DNA of 6,971 bases from an uncultured Bacteroidota bacterium (lineage in GTDB: Bacteria; Bacteroidota; Bacteroidia; B-17B0; Aurantibacillaceae). A model generated the notes under the pieces. It was not told the DNA's origin. It did not search any database and worked only from the letters and a program-made list of their open reading frames with translations. The DNA lies in the NCBI GenBank assembly GCA_937868675.1, contig CALMNJ010000043.1, forward strand, positions 1-6,971, written 5' to 3'. Positions 1-6,794 of this stretch are shown here, one piece after another. The position numbers were made by a program, and so were the translations under genes. Positions within the stretch are counted from its first letter, which is position 1. Every line of letters begins with the position of its first letter.

Positions 1-78
1 TGTGTTATCCAAAGCGCTTTCTTCGTTCACAATCCCTTTGGTGTAGGCTGTCCTGACAGAGGTTAATATGGGATTCAT
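1..78 (-). CDS. N-terminal fragment of a gene running off the left edge; possibly pyridoxamine 5'-phosphate oxidase
   Basis: An ATG at 78 (minus strand) opens 26 codons with no stop up to the window edge. The product starts MNPILTSVRTAYTKG and continues IVNEESALDNT. The ATG lies one base after the hmgA stop codon (TGA, T, ATG), a spacing typical of translationally coupled genes in one operon, which is the main reason to accept so short a fragment. The pattern V-R-x-x-Y-T followed by N-E-E recalls the start of PdxH proteins (IRxxY, then a Glu-rich stretch before the FMN-binding domain). PdxH makes pyridoxal 5'-phosphate, the cofactor of tyrosine aminotransferase, so the pairing would make metabolic sense. 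That identification rests on very few residues and is a guess; another tyrosine-pathway or unrelated protein is possible. The existence of the gene is much more certain than its function. Confidence 0.5.
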   Translation of the reverse strand, partial: MNPILTSVRTAYTKGIVNEESALDNT

Positions 79-79
79 A

Positions 80-1252
80 TCAGGCATATTCAGGCTTGGT
101 CATCCAAGAATGATAGTAGTCCTTAACTTCATAATGCATGGCCTCCTTGGTTATTTTAAGCGGATTGAAAGGATCAATCATAACGGCCAGTTCTTTGGTT
201 TCTTTTTTGCCAATACTGCGTTCAATTGCGCCGGGATGTGGTCCGTGGGGAATACCGGCAGGATGCAAGGTAAATTGTCCCTTTTGGATATTATTGCGGC
301 TCATAAAATCACCGTCCACATAATAGAGCACTTCGTCGGCATCAATGTTACTGTGATGATATGGTGCGGGAATAGCATCGGGATGATAATCGTATAGGCG
401 TGGAACAAAAGAACAGATCACAAAATTGCGCCCTTCAAACTGCTGGTGAATAGGCGGCGGCATGTGGATACGGCCGGTAATGGGCTCAAAATTAAAAATA
501 GAAAAGGCATAGGGATAACTGTAGCCATCCCAGCCAATAAGGTCGAACGGATGGGTTTCGTAAGTGTAAGGATAAATAAGCCCGCGTTTTTTAATCATGA
601 TCTTAAAATCGCCATGCTCCCCATGCGTTTCAAAGTTTGTTGGGAGTTTAAAGTCGCGCTCGCAGAATGGTGAATGCTCCAGTAATTGTCCAAACTCATT
701 GCGGTAGCGTTTGGGAGTGCGGATGGGGCTGTGCGATTCTACAAAAAGTATTTTGTTGTCTTCACTGTCAAATTCAAGTTTATAAACTGTCCCTCGTGGT
801 ATTACCACATAATCTCCGTATTCAAATTCAACGGTGCCATACATGGTTTTGCAACGCCCGCTGCCGCGGTGAATAAAAAGCATCTCATCAGAGTCTGCAT
901 TCTTAAAGTAGTAATCATCCATAGTTGCGCTCGGGCAGGCAACTCCAATCTGCATATCGTCGTTAAAAAAGAAAACTTTGCGGCTTTTGATATAATCGGC
1001 TTCGGGCTCCACCTCATAGCCCATAAAGCTGAGTGCTTTCAGGTTTTCATCAATGCCAATTTCGGGCCTTACCGAAAATGGTTTGCCAAGATCCTTAACC
1101 AGCGTAGGGGGATTGAGATGGTAAACCAATGAAGAGGTGCTTGAAAAACCCTCAGTTCCAAACAATTCTTCGTGGTAAAGTTGTCCGTTGGGCTGGCGGA
1201 AAACCACGTGCCTTTTGGCCGGGATCTTTCCATGACGCTGATATACTGGCAT
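80..1252 (-). CDS. hmgA: Homogentisate 1,2-dioxygenase
   Basis: This 390-residue cytoplasmic enzyme opens the aromatic ring of homogentisate with O2 to give maleylacetoacetate, the central step of tyrosine and phenylalanine breakdown. The length fits the shorter bacterial branch of the family (about 380 residues, against about 445 in animals). Family features are visible: the N-terminal segment with GKIPAKRH and LYHEELFGTEGFSS, a first cupin barrel (about 95-200, with FIHRGSG and GDYVVIPRGTVYKL), and a second cupin with HMPPPIHQQFEGRNFVICSF. The probable Fe(II) ligands are His300 and Glu307 in HHSNIDADE and His336 in GIPHGPHPG. The ATG at 1252 is preceded by an A-rich stretch rather than a Shine-Dalgarno sequence, as is usual in Bacteroidota, and no earlier in-frame start is needed. 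It ends one base before the next gene and is probably cotranscribed with it. No 4-hydroxyphenylpyruvate dioxygenase or fumarylacetoacetase gene lies in the window. No damage is seen. Confidence 0.95.
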   Translation of the reverse strand: MPVYQRHGKIPAKRHVVFRQPNGQLYHEELFGTEGFSSTSSLVYHLNPPTLVKDLGKPFSVRPEIGIDENLKALSFMGYEVEPEADYIKSRKVFFFNDDMQIGVACPSATMDDYYFKNADSDEMLFIHRGSGRCKTMYGTVEFEYGDYVVIPRGTVYKLEFDSEDNKILFVESHSPIRTPKRYRNEFGQLLEHSPFCERDFKLPTNFETHGEHGDFKIMIKKRGLIYPYTYETHPFDLIGWDGYSYPYAFSIFNFEPITGRIHMPPPIHQQFEGRNFVICSFVPRLYDYHPDAIPAPYHHSNIDADEVLYYVDGDFMSRNNIQKGQFTLHPAGIPHGPHPGAIERSIGKKETKELAVMIDPFNPLKITKEAMHYEVKDYYHSWMTKPEYA

Positions 1253-1479
1253 GATATTTTTTTACAAAGAAGTAAAGTAAAAGCCGAAAGCTGAATGATT
1301 TAACTCAGAAAATGCCGGTGATATAAGTCAGGTTATCGCCCCTTACTTAAATGTTGATCAGGAATGGTGATCAGGGCAAATGGAAATGGCATTTCATTTG
1401 CTGCGCGAAACAGAACTTTTTTGGAGTCGTTGCTATAGCTTTGCCATGTGGGTCTTATTGAGTAAACTTTCGAGGCTAC
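1253..1479. other. Spacer between hemE and hmgA, with a paired TGATCAGG repeat
   Basis: This 227-bp spacer follows the hemE stop and precedes the hmgA start, both genes being on the minus strand. No credible coding sequence is visible and no hairpin plus T-run terminator follows hemE. Two copies of TGATCAGG lie in direct orientation at 1355-1362 and 1368-1375, 13 bp apart, each holding the palindrome TGATCA; they are about 105 bp upstream of hmgA and could be an operator, or chance. An imperfect AT-rich dyad (AAATGGAAAT / ATTTCATTT) spans about 1378-1399, and an 8-bp palindrome GCTATAGC lies at about 1431-1438. Just upstream of hmgA the minus strand reads TACTTCTTTG (1274-1265), which resembles the -7 box TAnnTTTG but has four bases instead of two between TA and TTTG, so I do not call it a promoter. 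Confidence 0.4.
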
Positions 1480-2502
1480 CTACCACTTATGTTCTTTCAC
1501 CACGTCCACAAATAGCTTTACTTTTTCTTTGTCCAGATCGGGATACAAACCATGCCCCAGATTGCAGATATAGCCTTGTTTTCCGAATGCCCGTAACATT
1601 TTTGACGTCTCCTCAATAATTGTTTTTTCGGAAGCATAAAGCAGACAGGGGTCAGCGTTGCCCTGCAGTGCTTTAGTGCCTGCCTGTGTTCTTGCCCTTT
1701 GGGGATCAATGGTCCAGTCGAGCCCGATGGTGTTACAGTTGGTTTTGGCAATTTCGCCAATGGCGTAATGCGCGTCTTTACCAAAAATGGTAATGGGCAC
1801 CAGAGGAGCTAGTGCCACGCATATTTGTGCTATATAACGCAGCGAAAACTCGTAGTACATCTTCTCGCTTAATACACCGGCCCAGGAGTCAAAAATCTGT
1901 AGCATATCGGCACCGGCCTCAACCTGGCCCTTCAGGTAATTGATAACGCTGTTAGTGATTTTTTGTAATAAGAGGTGTGCTTCGTTTGGCTGCGTGTACA
2001 AAAATTGTTTGGCTTTGCTAAAGGTTTTACTGCCGCTTCCTTCTATCATATAGGCCAGAAGCGTCCAGGGCGCTCCCGAAAAACCAATCAACGGAACCCG
2101 CCCATTGAGCTCTTTTTTGGTAAGCCTCAGCGCATTCATCACATACTCTAGATCGGCTGAATCTGCTATTTTAAGGGCTTCAATATCGGCTTTGGTTTTT
2201 ATGGTTTTCTCAAACCAAGGACCCTTTGCCTCAATCATCTTATAGGGTAGTCCCATGGCCTCCGGTATTACCAGAATATCGCTGAAAATAATGGCGGCAT
2301 CAACGCCAAGAATATCCACGGGTTGAACGGTAACCTCACAGGCTAGTTCAGGACTTTTTACAAATTCAACAAAGTTTCTGGCTCTGGCCCGGGTGGCCCG
2401 GTATTCGGGGAGCACACGGCCCGCCTGGCGCATCAGCCATACGGGTGCCCGTTCCACTTCCTGCCCTCTGGCAGCCCTCAGCAAAAGGTCGTTTTTTAAC
2501 AT
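1480..2502 (-). CDS. hemE: Uroporphyrinogen decarboxylase (UROD)
   Basis: This cytoplasmic enzyme removes the four acetate carboxyl groups of uroporphyrinogen III to give coproporphyrinogen III in heme synthesis; it needs no cofactor. The 340 residues match the usual family length (about 340-355). Numbered from the ATG at 2502, the hallmark residues are present: MRQAGR at 24-29 (Arg25 and Arg29 bind substrate carboxylates), Asp75 in FSDI (the Asp coordinating the pyrrole NH groups), FSGAPWT at 141-147 with Tyr151, Ser206 in FDSWAG, GNADP at 281-285, and His317 in NLGHG. The frame extends five codons upstream to a TTG at 2517, but the product beginning MLKND fits the family start and ATG is the better codon. 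The neighbouring genes are not heme genes. A promoter-like sequence abuts the start, so the message may have a very short or no leader. Confidence 0.96.
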   Translation of the reverse strand: MLKNDLLLRAARGQEVERAPVWLMRQAGRVLPEYRATRARARNFVEFVKSPELACEVTVQPVDILGVDAAIIFSDILVIPEAMGLPYKMIEAKGPWFEKTIKTKADIEALKIADSADLEYVMNALRLTKKELNGRVPLIGFSGAPWTLLAYMIEGSGSKTFSKAKQFLYTQPNEAHLLLQKITNSVINYLKGQVEAGADMLQIFDSWAGVLSEKMYYEFSLRYIAQICVALAPLVPITIFGKDAHYAIGEIAKTNCNTIGLDWTIDPQRARTQAGTKALQGNADPCLLYASEKTIIEETSKMLRAFGKQGYICNLGHGLYPDLDKEKVKLFVDVVKEHKW

Positions 2503-2506
2503 CCCG

Positions 2507-2526
2507 TAAAGGTACAAGCAAAATTT
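2507..2526 (-). promoter_or_regulatory. Candidate hemE promoter (-7 region)
   Basis: Two overlapping candidates for the Bacteroidota -7 box TAnnTTTG are present on the minus strand: AAATTTTG (2526-2519, 5 of 6 fixed bases) and TACCTTTA (2514-2507, 5 of 6). The first would leave a leader of about 10 bases; the second would put transcription start almost on the hemE ATG at 2502. Neither has a clear TTTG -33 element; the first has only a T-run about 19 bases upstream. The string TACCTTTACGGG is nearly repeated upstream of the tRNA gene (TACTTTTACGGG, 6869-6880). Confidence 0.3.
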
Positions 2527-2574
2527 AGTATGAGGTGAATTAATAAAAATAATTAGGCAAATGCGAGCCGGTTG

Positions 2575-2606
2575 TTTGTAGGGCTGATTAATGCACAGTA
2601 TCTTGC
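2575..2606 (+). promoter_or_regulatory. Candidate promoter of the first M1 peptidase gene
   Basis: TTTG at 2575-2578 matches the Bacteroidota -33 element exactly. After a 20-bp spacer comes TATCTTGC at 2599-2606, a partial match to the -7 box TAnnTTTG (TA and TT kept, last two positions off). The spacing is within the 19-21 bp expected for this promoter class. Transcription would begin near 2610-2613, giving only a few leader bases before the ATG at 2617. This supports placing the start at 2617 rather than at the upstream in-frame TTG (2572), which would lie inside the promoter. Confidence 0.5.
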
Positions 2607-2616
2607 AATCGTTAAA

Positions 2617-4623
2617 ATGAAAAAAGTAATATTACCATTTTTGTTTCTGTGCCAGGTTATTTCAGCCCAGGAGCATGCCTGCGCCAAAGTAAAAAGAGCC
2701 TCGGCCGCTTCAATGATTCAATTGCAGGCTAAAGCCGCTCAACTAAGCCCACAAATTTCACACGAACTCAAGTACGATGTCAGATTTGTACACCTGGATG
2801 TGGATGTAGAACGAACAAACAAGTACATTATCGGTAATGTAAAAACGGTTGCAACCGTTACCATCGCACCTTTGGACACCTTTATGACCTTGTTGCATCA
2901 GAACCTGACCATTGATTCGGTTAGATTCAATAACTCGTTGATGACACCTACCCGTGTTGACAGCATTGTGAAATTTAAAACACCTGCAACACTGACTACA
3001 GGCGCCACCTTTACCTGTGTAATCTATTATAAAGGTACACCGCCTGTCGGCGGATCGGCAATTGGCAGCGGATTCAGCAATGGCACTTCGCCAAGTTGGG
3101 GAAATCAGGTAACCTGGAGCCTTAGTGAAAGCCTCGTAGCTTATCACTGGTGGCCCTGCAAACAAATTCTTACTGACAAAATTGATTCGAGTTGGGTATT
3201 TATTACAACCGATTCACTTAATAAGGCGGGTTCGAATGGTTTACTGAAAAATGTGGTGGTAGTAGGTAACAAAAAACGTTACGAGTGGAAATCGCACAGG
3301 CCCATTGCCTATTATCTTATTTCGGTTGCAGTTGCCAAATACAAAGAGTACAGGCTTTACGCCAAGCCACTGTATCTGCCGGGCGATTCTATTTTGATTC
3401 AAAATTATATTTACGATGGCGCCATCAATAATACCAACTGGATTGCAAACCAGAAGCCAACATTAAATCAAATGCCGCAGGTACTCGAATTCGAATCCAA
3501 AATGTATGGCATGTATCCATTTTACAAAGAAAAATATGGTCATTGTATGGCACCGCTCGGTGGAGGAATGGAGCACCAAACCATGACCACTCTTGGTTTT
3601 TTTGATTACTATATTGATGCACATGAGCTTGGTCACCAGTGGTGGGGCGATAACGTTACATGCAAAAGCTGGGGCGATATTTGGATTAACGAAGGTTTTG
3701 CCTGCTACACCGAGCATCTGGTGGCACAATATTTAGATCCGGCCAATTTTGCCTCTAACCTGAATAATGCCCACCTTAATGTAATGGGGCAGCCAGGTGG
3801 AAGTATTTACTTTACAAATCATGACACTTTAAATTCCACCCGCATTTTCGACAGCCGGTTAACTTACGACAAGGGCGGAGCAATTATTCATTCACTTCGT
3901 TTTCTAACCAACAACGACTCGCTCTGGTTTAATACACTAAGGAGCTTTCAAAACACCTACAAAAATAAAACGGCTTCAACGGTTGATTTCATGAACCATT
4001 ATCAATCTCAAACAGGGATTAACCCAACACAGTTTTTTAACCAATGGTACTATGGCGAAGGTTATCCAACCTTTAATGCGAAATGGAATTACACCGGAAC
4101 AAACTGCATTATTACCTGTACGCAAACAACAAGTATGCCCGCGGTAACGCCACTGTTTATTACCCCGGTTGAGTATAAAATTATCCGGTCGGGCATGTCA
4201 GATACCACTATACGTGTGATGCACAGCAACGCGGTTGAAACGTACACGATTCCTATGACTGCTACGGTCACACAAATTATGTGTGATCCCAATAACTGGA
4301 TTATCAATAAGGTCATAGGGCCCTCGCGCGATGCTACGCTTGGGATTACACCTGTGAATACTGATGCTGTTATAGAACTTTCGGCTTTGGAGAAAGTGAG
4401 TGTTGGCCCCAATCCTTGCCGCGACATGTTGCGGATTAACAATCCGGCCGGAGCAAAAGGCAGAATTATACTTTATGATCTGCACGGAAAATTATTGGAA
4501 ACAAAATGGCTCGATCAACAAAACACACTTGATTTGGGCCGCCATTCCCCGGGCATTTATTTTGTGAGTATTGTTGATGCAAATGGGCTTGAACATCAGC
4601 GGCAACGGGTGATCCGGAATTAA
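2617..4623 (+). CDS. Secreted M1-family zinc metallopeptidase with T9SS type A sorting domain (paralog 1)
   Basis: This 668-residue exported protein is probably an aminopeptidase that trims N-terminal residues from peptides outside the cell. Residues 1-17 are a signal peptide ending ISA before Gln18. An M1-type N-terminal beta domain follows (about 48-245, with YHWWPCKQ at 176-183). The catalytic domain runs from about 280 to 485: GGMEH at 316-320 in place of the usual GxMEN, HELGH at 336-340 with the third zinc ligand Glu359 (18 residues after the second His, in WINEGFA), and Tyr417 in TYDKGG, the likely transition-state Tyr. Residues about 593-668 are a T9SS sorting domain (VGPNP, LYDLHGK, GIYFVSIVD, C-terminal basic strand), normally removed as the protein is anchored to or released from the cell surface. 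The ATG at 2617 is chosen because it starts the signal peptide (MKKVILPF); 15 extra upstream codons from a TTG would bury it. Substrate specificity cannot be read from sequence. Confidence 0.93.
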   Translation: MKKVILPFLFLCQVISAQEHACAKVKRASAASMIQLQAKAAQLSPQISHELKYDVRFVHLDVDVERTNKYIIGNVKTVATVTIAPLDTFMTLLHQNLTIDSVRFNNSLMTPTRVDSIVKFKTPATLTTGATFTCVIYYKGTPPVGGSAIGSGFSNGTSPSWGNQVTWSLSESLVAYHWWPCKQILTDKIDSSWVFITTDSLNKAGSNGLLKNVVVVGNKKRYEWKSHRPIAYYLISVAVAKYKEYRLYAKPLYLPGDSILIQNYIYDGAINNTNWIANQKPTLNQMPQVLEFESKMYGMYPFYKEKYGHCMAPLGGGMEHQTMTTLGFFDYYIDAHELGHQWWGDNVTCKSWGDIWINEGFACYTEHLVAQYLDPANFASNLNNAHLNVMGQPGGSIYFTNHDTLNSTRIFDSRLTYDKGGAIIHSLRFLTNNDSLWFNTLRSFQNTYKNKTASTVDFMNHYQSQTGINPTQFFNQWYYGEGYPTFNAKWNYTGTNCIITCTQTTSMPAVTPLFITPVEYKIIRSGMSDTTIRVMHSNAVETYTIPMTATVTQIMCDPNNWIINKVIGPSRDATLGITPVNTDAVIELSALEKVSVGPNPCRDMLRINNPAGAKGRIILYDLHGKLLETKWLDQQNTLDLGRHSPGIYFVSIVDANGLEHQRQRVIRN

Positions 4624-4739
4624 CTTTCGCAGAAAAGCATTTAAACCAGAAAATCGTAAATCCGTGCATTTGGATTCTGTCTCCTGTTATGCCGTTTACC
4701 ATTTGCAAACCGCCACTTATGTATTTAAATAATAAGCAG

Positions 4740-4770
4740 TATGTACTGTGGAGCATTTTCAATAATTTTG
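4740..4770 (+). promoter_or_regulatory. Candidate promoter of the second M1 peptidase gene
   Basis: TAATTTTG at 4763-4770 is a perfect match to the Bacteroidota -7 box TAnnTTTG. TATG at 4740-4743, 19 bp upstream, is a 3-of-4 match to the -33 element TTTG. Transcription would begin near 4775-4778, about ten bases before the ATG at 4788. The rest of the 164-bp spacer (4624-4787) shows only a weak 5-bp hairpin (AATCC 4659-4663 / GGATT 4672-4676) without a T-run, so read-through from the first peptidase gene is also possible. Confidence 0.55.
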
Positions 4771-4787
4771 GACAAAGCCTGAATCGA

Positions 4788-6785
4788 ATGAAAAAAACCA
4801 TACTGCTATTAATGAGTGTCGTCCCTTGTCTTATATCAGGACAGGAGCACTTTTGTGCTAAATCAAAAGCTTCGTCTGCGAAACACACTATGAGTGCTGC
4901 GGCACATGCTGCAGCAAACCCGCTTTTATCGCACGAGATGAAATACGACGTTAAATTTGTGCATCTTAATCTAAATGTAGAACGCACCAATTTATTTATC
5001 TCAGGGGGTGTAAAAACAGTGGCAACCGTTACGGCAACAGCTCTTGACACCTTTATGACGCTGCTACACCAAAACTATACGATTGATTCCGTTCGCATTA
5101 ACGGCGCCTTATTAAACAGCCTGCACGTTGACAGTATAGTAAAAGTAAAGCTTCCATCGCCTCTGGCCAATGGGTCCACCTTTACGGCTCAGGTATATTA
5201 TAATGGTACGGCACCGGGAGGCAATGTTATGTTACAAAGTGGCCTTAACAACGATGATAGCTGGTGGAGCCTCAACAATGATAAGGCCACCTGGAGCCTA
5301 AGTGAAAGCCTTGTGGCTTACCATTGGTGGCCCTGTAAACAGGTGCTAACTGATAAAATAGATTCGAGCTGGGTTTTCATAACAACCGATTCAACAAACA
5401 AGGCCGGTTCGAACGGAATATTAACCAATGTTGTTAATGTTGGCAATAAAAAGCGGTATGAATGGAAATCGCATAAACCAATTGCTTATTACCTGATTTC
5501 GGTTGCTGTTGCTAAATTCAAGGAATACAAACAATACGCAAAACCTCAATATCTGTCCAACGATTCCATTTTAATTCTGAATTATATTGACCAGGCAGCT
5601 TATAATACGCCTTATTGGATACAATACGAAAAACCAGCTTTGGATTCGATGCCACTTACCATTAATTTATTCAGCAACCTCTATGGAATGTATCCGTTTT
5701 ATAAAGAAAAATACGGACACTGTCACGTACCTGTAGGTGGAGGTATGGAACATCAAACGATGACGACGATGGGGTTTTTTAGTTTCTGGATTGACGCACA
5801 TGAACTGGGGCACCAGTGGTGGGGCGATAATGTTACCTGCAAAAGCTGGGGCGACATCTGGATAAACGAAGGCTTTGCTTCCTACTCCGAACATCTCGCC
5901 AATCAATACCTTACGAGTTATGCCACATTTACAACACACCTTAATAATGCTCACACCAATGTAATGGGGCAGTCAGGAGGCAGTTGTTATTTTACCGGTG
6001 CCGATACCATGAATGTGAGCCGCATTTTTGATAGCCGACTCACTTACGACAAGGGCGGAGCCATTATTCATACGTTGCGTTTTGTTACCAATAACGATTC
6101 TCTTTGGTTCGGCGTTCTGCGCGGATTCCAGAACACATACAAAAATAAAACAGCATCAGTCACGGATTTCAAAAACTACTATCACACTTTTACAGGTATT
6201 GATCCAACACAGTTTTTTAACCAGTGGTTTTATGGCGAGGGGTTTCCGATTTTTACTGTGCGTTACAACTACAACGGCACCCAATGTATTATCAAAAGTC
6301 AGCAAACAGTTAGCAAGGCTTCGGTAACACCACTGTTTCTTACCCCAATGGAGTATAAGATAAAACGTAAAAACATGCCTGACACGGTGGTTCGCGTTAT
6401 GCACAACAATTCTATAGAGGTATATAACTTTAACCTTACCGGAACTGTAACCTCGGTTGTATGCGATCCAAACAACTGGGTTATTAATAAGACACAAGGT
6501 CCGTTTTACGATACAACCATTACCGGGTTTAAAAATTATGAAATTGTTGAAGCAGGTATCAGGCTTGGACCGAATCCAACAAAAGGACAGTTGAGCCTCA
6601 TAAACAGTAATTCAATAAAGGGAAGTGTAAAAGTTTCTGATCAAAATGGCAGGGTAATACAATCTCTTGTTCTCGAAGATTACATGAATATTGATCTGAG
6701 CGGAAGCGCTGTTGGAATATATTTTATCTCGGTTTACGATTCCAGCAACAAACCTGTTGTAAGACATAAGATCATTAAACAGTAA
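4788..6785 (+). CDS. Secreted M1-family zinc metallopeptidase with T9SS type A sorting domain (paralog 2)
   Basis: This 665-residue protein is a close paralog of the preceding gene product and has the same architecture. Residues 1-18 form a signal peptide ending ISG before Gln19. The M1 N-terminal domain follows (YHWWPCKQ from 178). The catalytic site has GGMEH at 318-322, HELGH at 338-342, Glu361 as third zinc ligand and Tyr420 in TYDKGG, so the enzyme should be active. Residues about 590-665 are a T9SS sorting domain (LGPNP, DQNGRVI, GIYFISVYD). The role is presumably extracellular peptide trimming, perhaps with a different substrate preference: the loops at about 142-167 and 265-290 differ most from paralog 1 within the shared domains. 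The frame is open from 4689, but the ATG at 4788 begins a normal signal peptide (MKKTILLLM) and follows a good promoter match; an earlier start would put 33 residues before it. It lies 164 bp after paralog 1, on the same strand. Confidence 0.93.
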   Translation: MKKTILLLMSVVPCLISGQEHFCAKSKASSAKHTMSAAAHAAANPLLSHEMKYDVKFVHLNLNVERTNLFISGGVKTVATVTATALDTFMTLLHQNYTIDSVRINGALLNSLHVDSIVKVKLPSPLANGSTFTAQVYYNGTAPGGNVMLQSGLNNDDSWWSLNNDKATWSLSESLVAYHWWPCKQVLTDKIDSSWVFITTDSTNKAGSNGILTNVVNVGNKKRYEWKSHKPIAYYLISVAVAKFKEYKQYAKPQYLSNDSILILNYIDQAAYNTPYWIQYEKPALDSMPLTINLFSNLYGMYPFYKEKYGHCHVPVGGGMEHQTMTTMGFFSFWIDAHELGHQWWGDNVTCKSWGDIWINEGFASYSEHLANQYLTSYATFTTHLNNAHTNVMGQSGGSCYFTGADTMNVSRIFDSRLTYDKGGAIIHTLRFVTNNDSLWFGVLRGFQNTYKNKTASVTDFKNYYHTFTGIDPTQFFNQWFYGEGFPIFTVRYNYNGTQCIIKSQQTVSKASVTPLFLTPMEYKIKRKNMPDTVVRVMHNNSIEVYNFNLTGTVTSVVCDPNNWVINKTQGPFYDTTITGFKNYEIVEAGIRLGPNPTKGQLSLINSNSIKGSVKVSDQNGRVIQSLVLEDYMNIDLSGSAVGIYFISVYDSSNKPVVRHKIIKQ

Positions 6786-6794
6786 GAAATTTAC

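Larger units (their letters stand above)
2617..6785 (+). repeat. Tandem gene duplication of an M1-T9SS peptidase gene
   Basis: The two genes at 2617-4623 and 4788-6785 are in direct orientation and align along their whole length, with small indels mainly around codons 140-170. By eye roughly two thirds of the residues in the M1 part are identical, and the stretch from the GGMEH motif to beyond the third zinc ligand is nearly invariant. Some DNA blocks are still identical, such as CCAACACAGTTTTTTAACCA at 4023-4042 and 6202-6221. Silent positions have otherwise drifted, so the duplication is not recent. Confidence 0.85.

Noticed and set aside
686..1132. A 148-codon plus-strand open frame inside hmgA
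   Set aside because: It is antisense to a clearly conserved enzyme, with no recognisable motif.
2503..2517. Upstream TTG start for hemE (five extra residues, MYLYG)
   Set aside because: The ATG at 2502 gives the usual UROD N-terminus and the extra codons overlap the promoter-like box.
2617..2680. Lipoprotein signal in the peptidases, from cysteines in the signal peptides (Cys12 in copy 1, Cys14 in copy 2)
   Set aside because: The residues before each Cys (LFL and VVP) do not form a lipobox, and both proteins have a good signal peptidase I site plus a T9SS tail.
4659..4676. Hairpin AATCC/GGATT as a terminator between the two peptidase genes
   Set aside because: Only five base pairs, an eight-base loop and no following T-run.
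4689..4787. N-terminal extension of the second peptidase by 33 residues
   Set aside because: It would place a non-signal sequence before a normal signal peptide and run through a perfect TAATTTTG -7 box.
4466..5050. A 194-codon minus-strand open frame spanning the end of one peptidase gene and the start of the next
   Set aside because: It lies antisense to two well-supported genes and the spacer between them, has no recognisable domain, and its codons mirror the sense frame.
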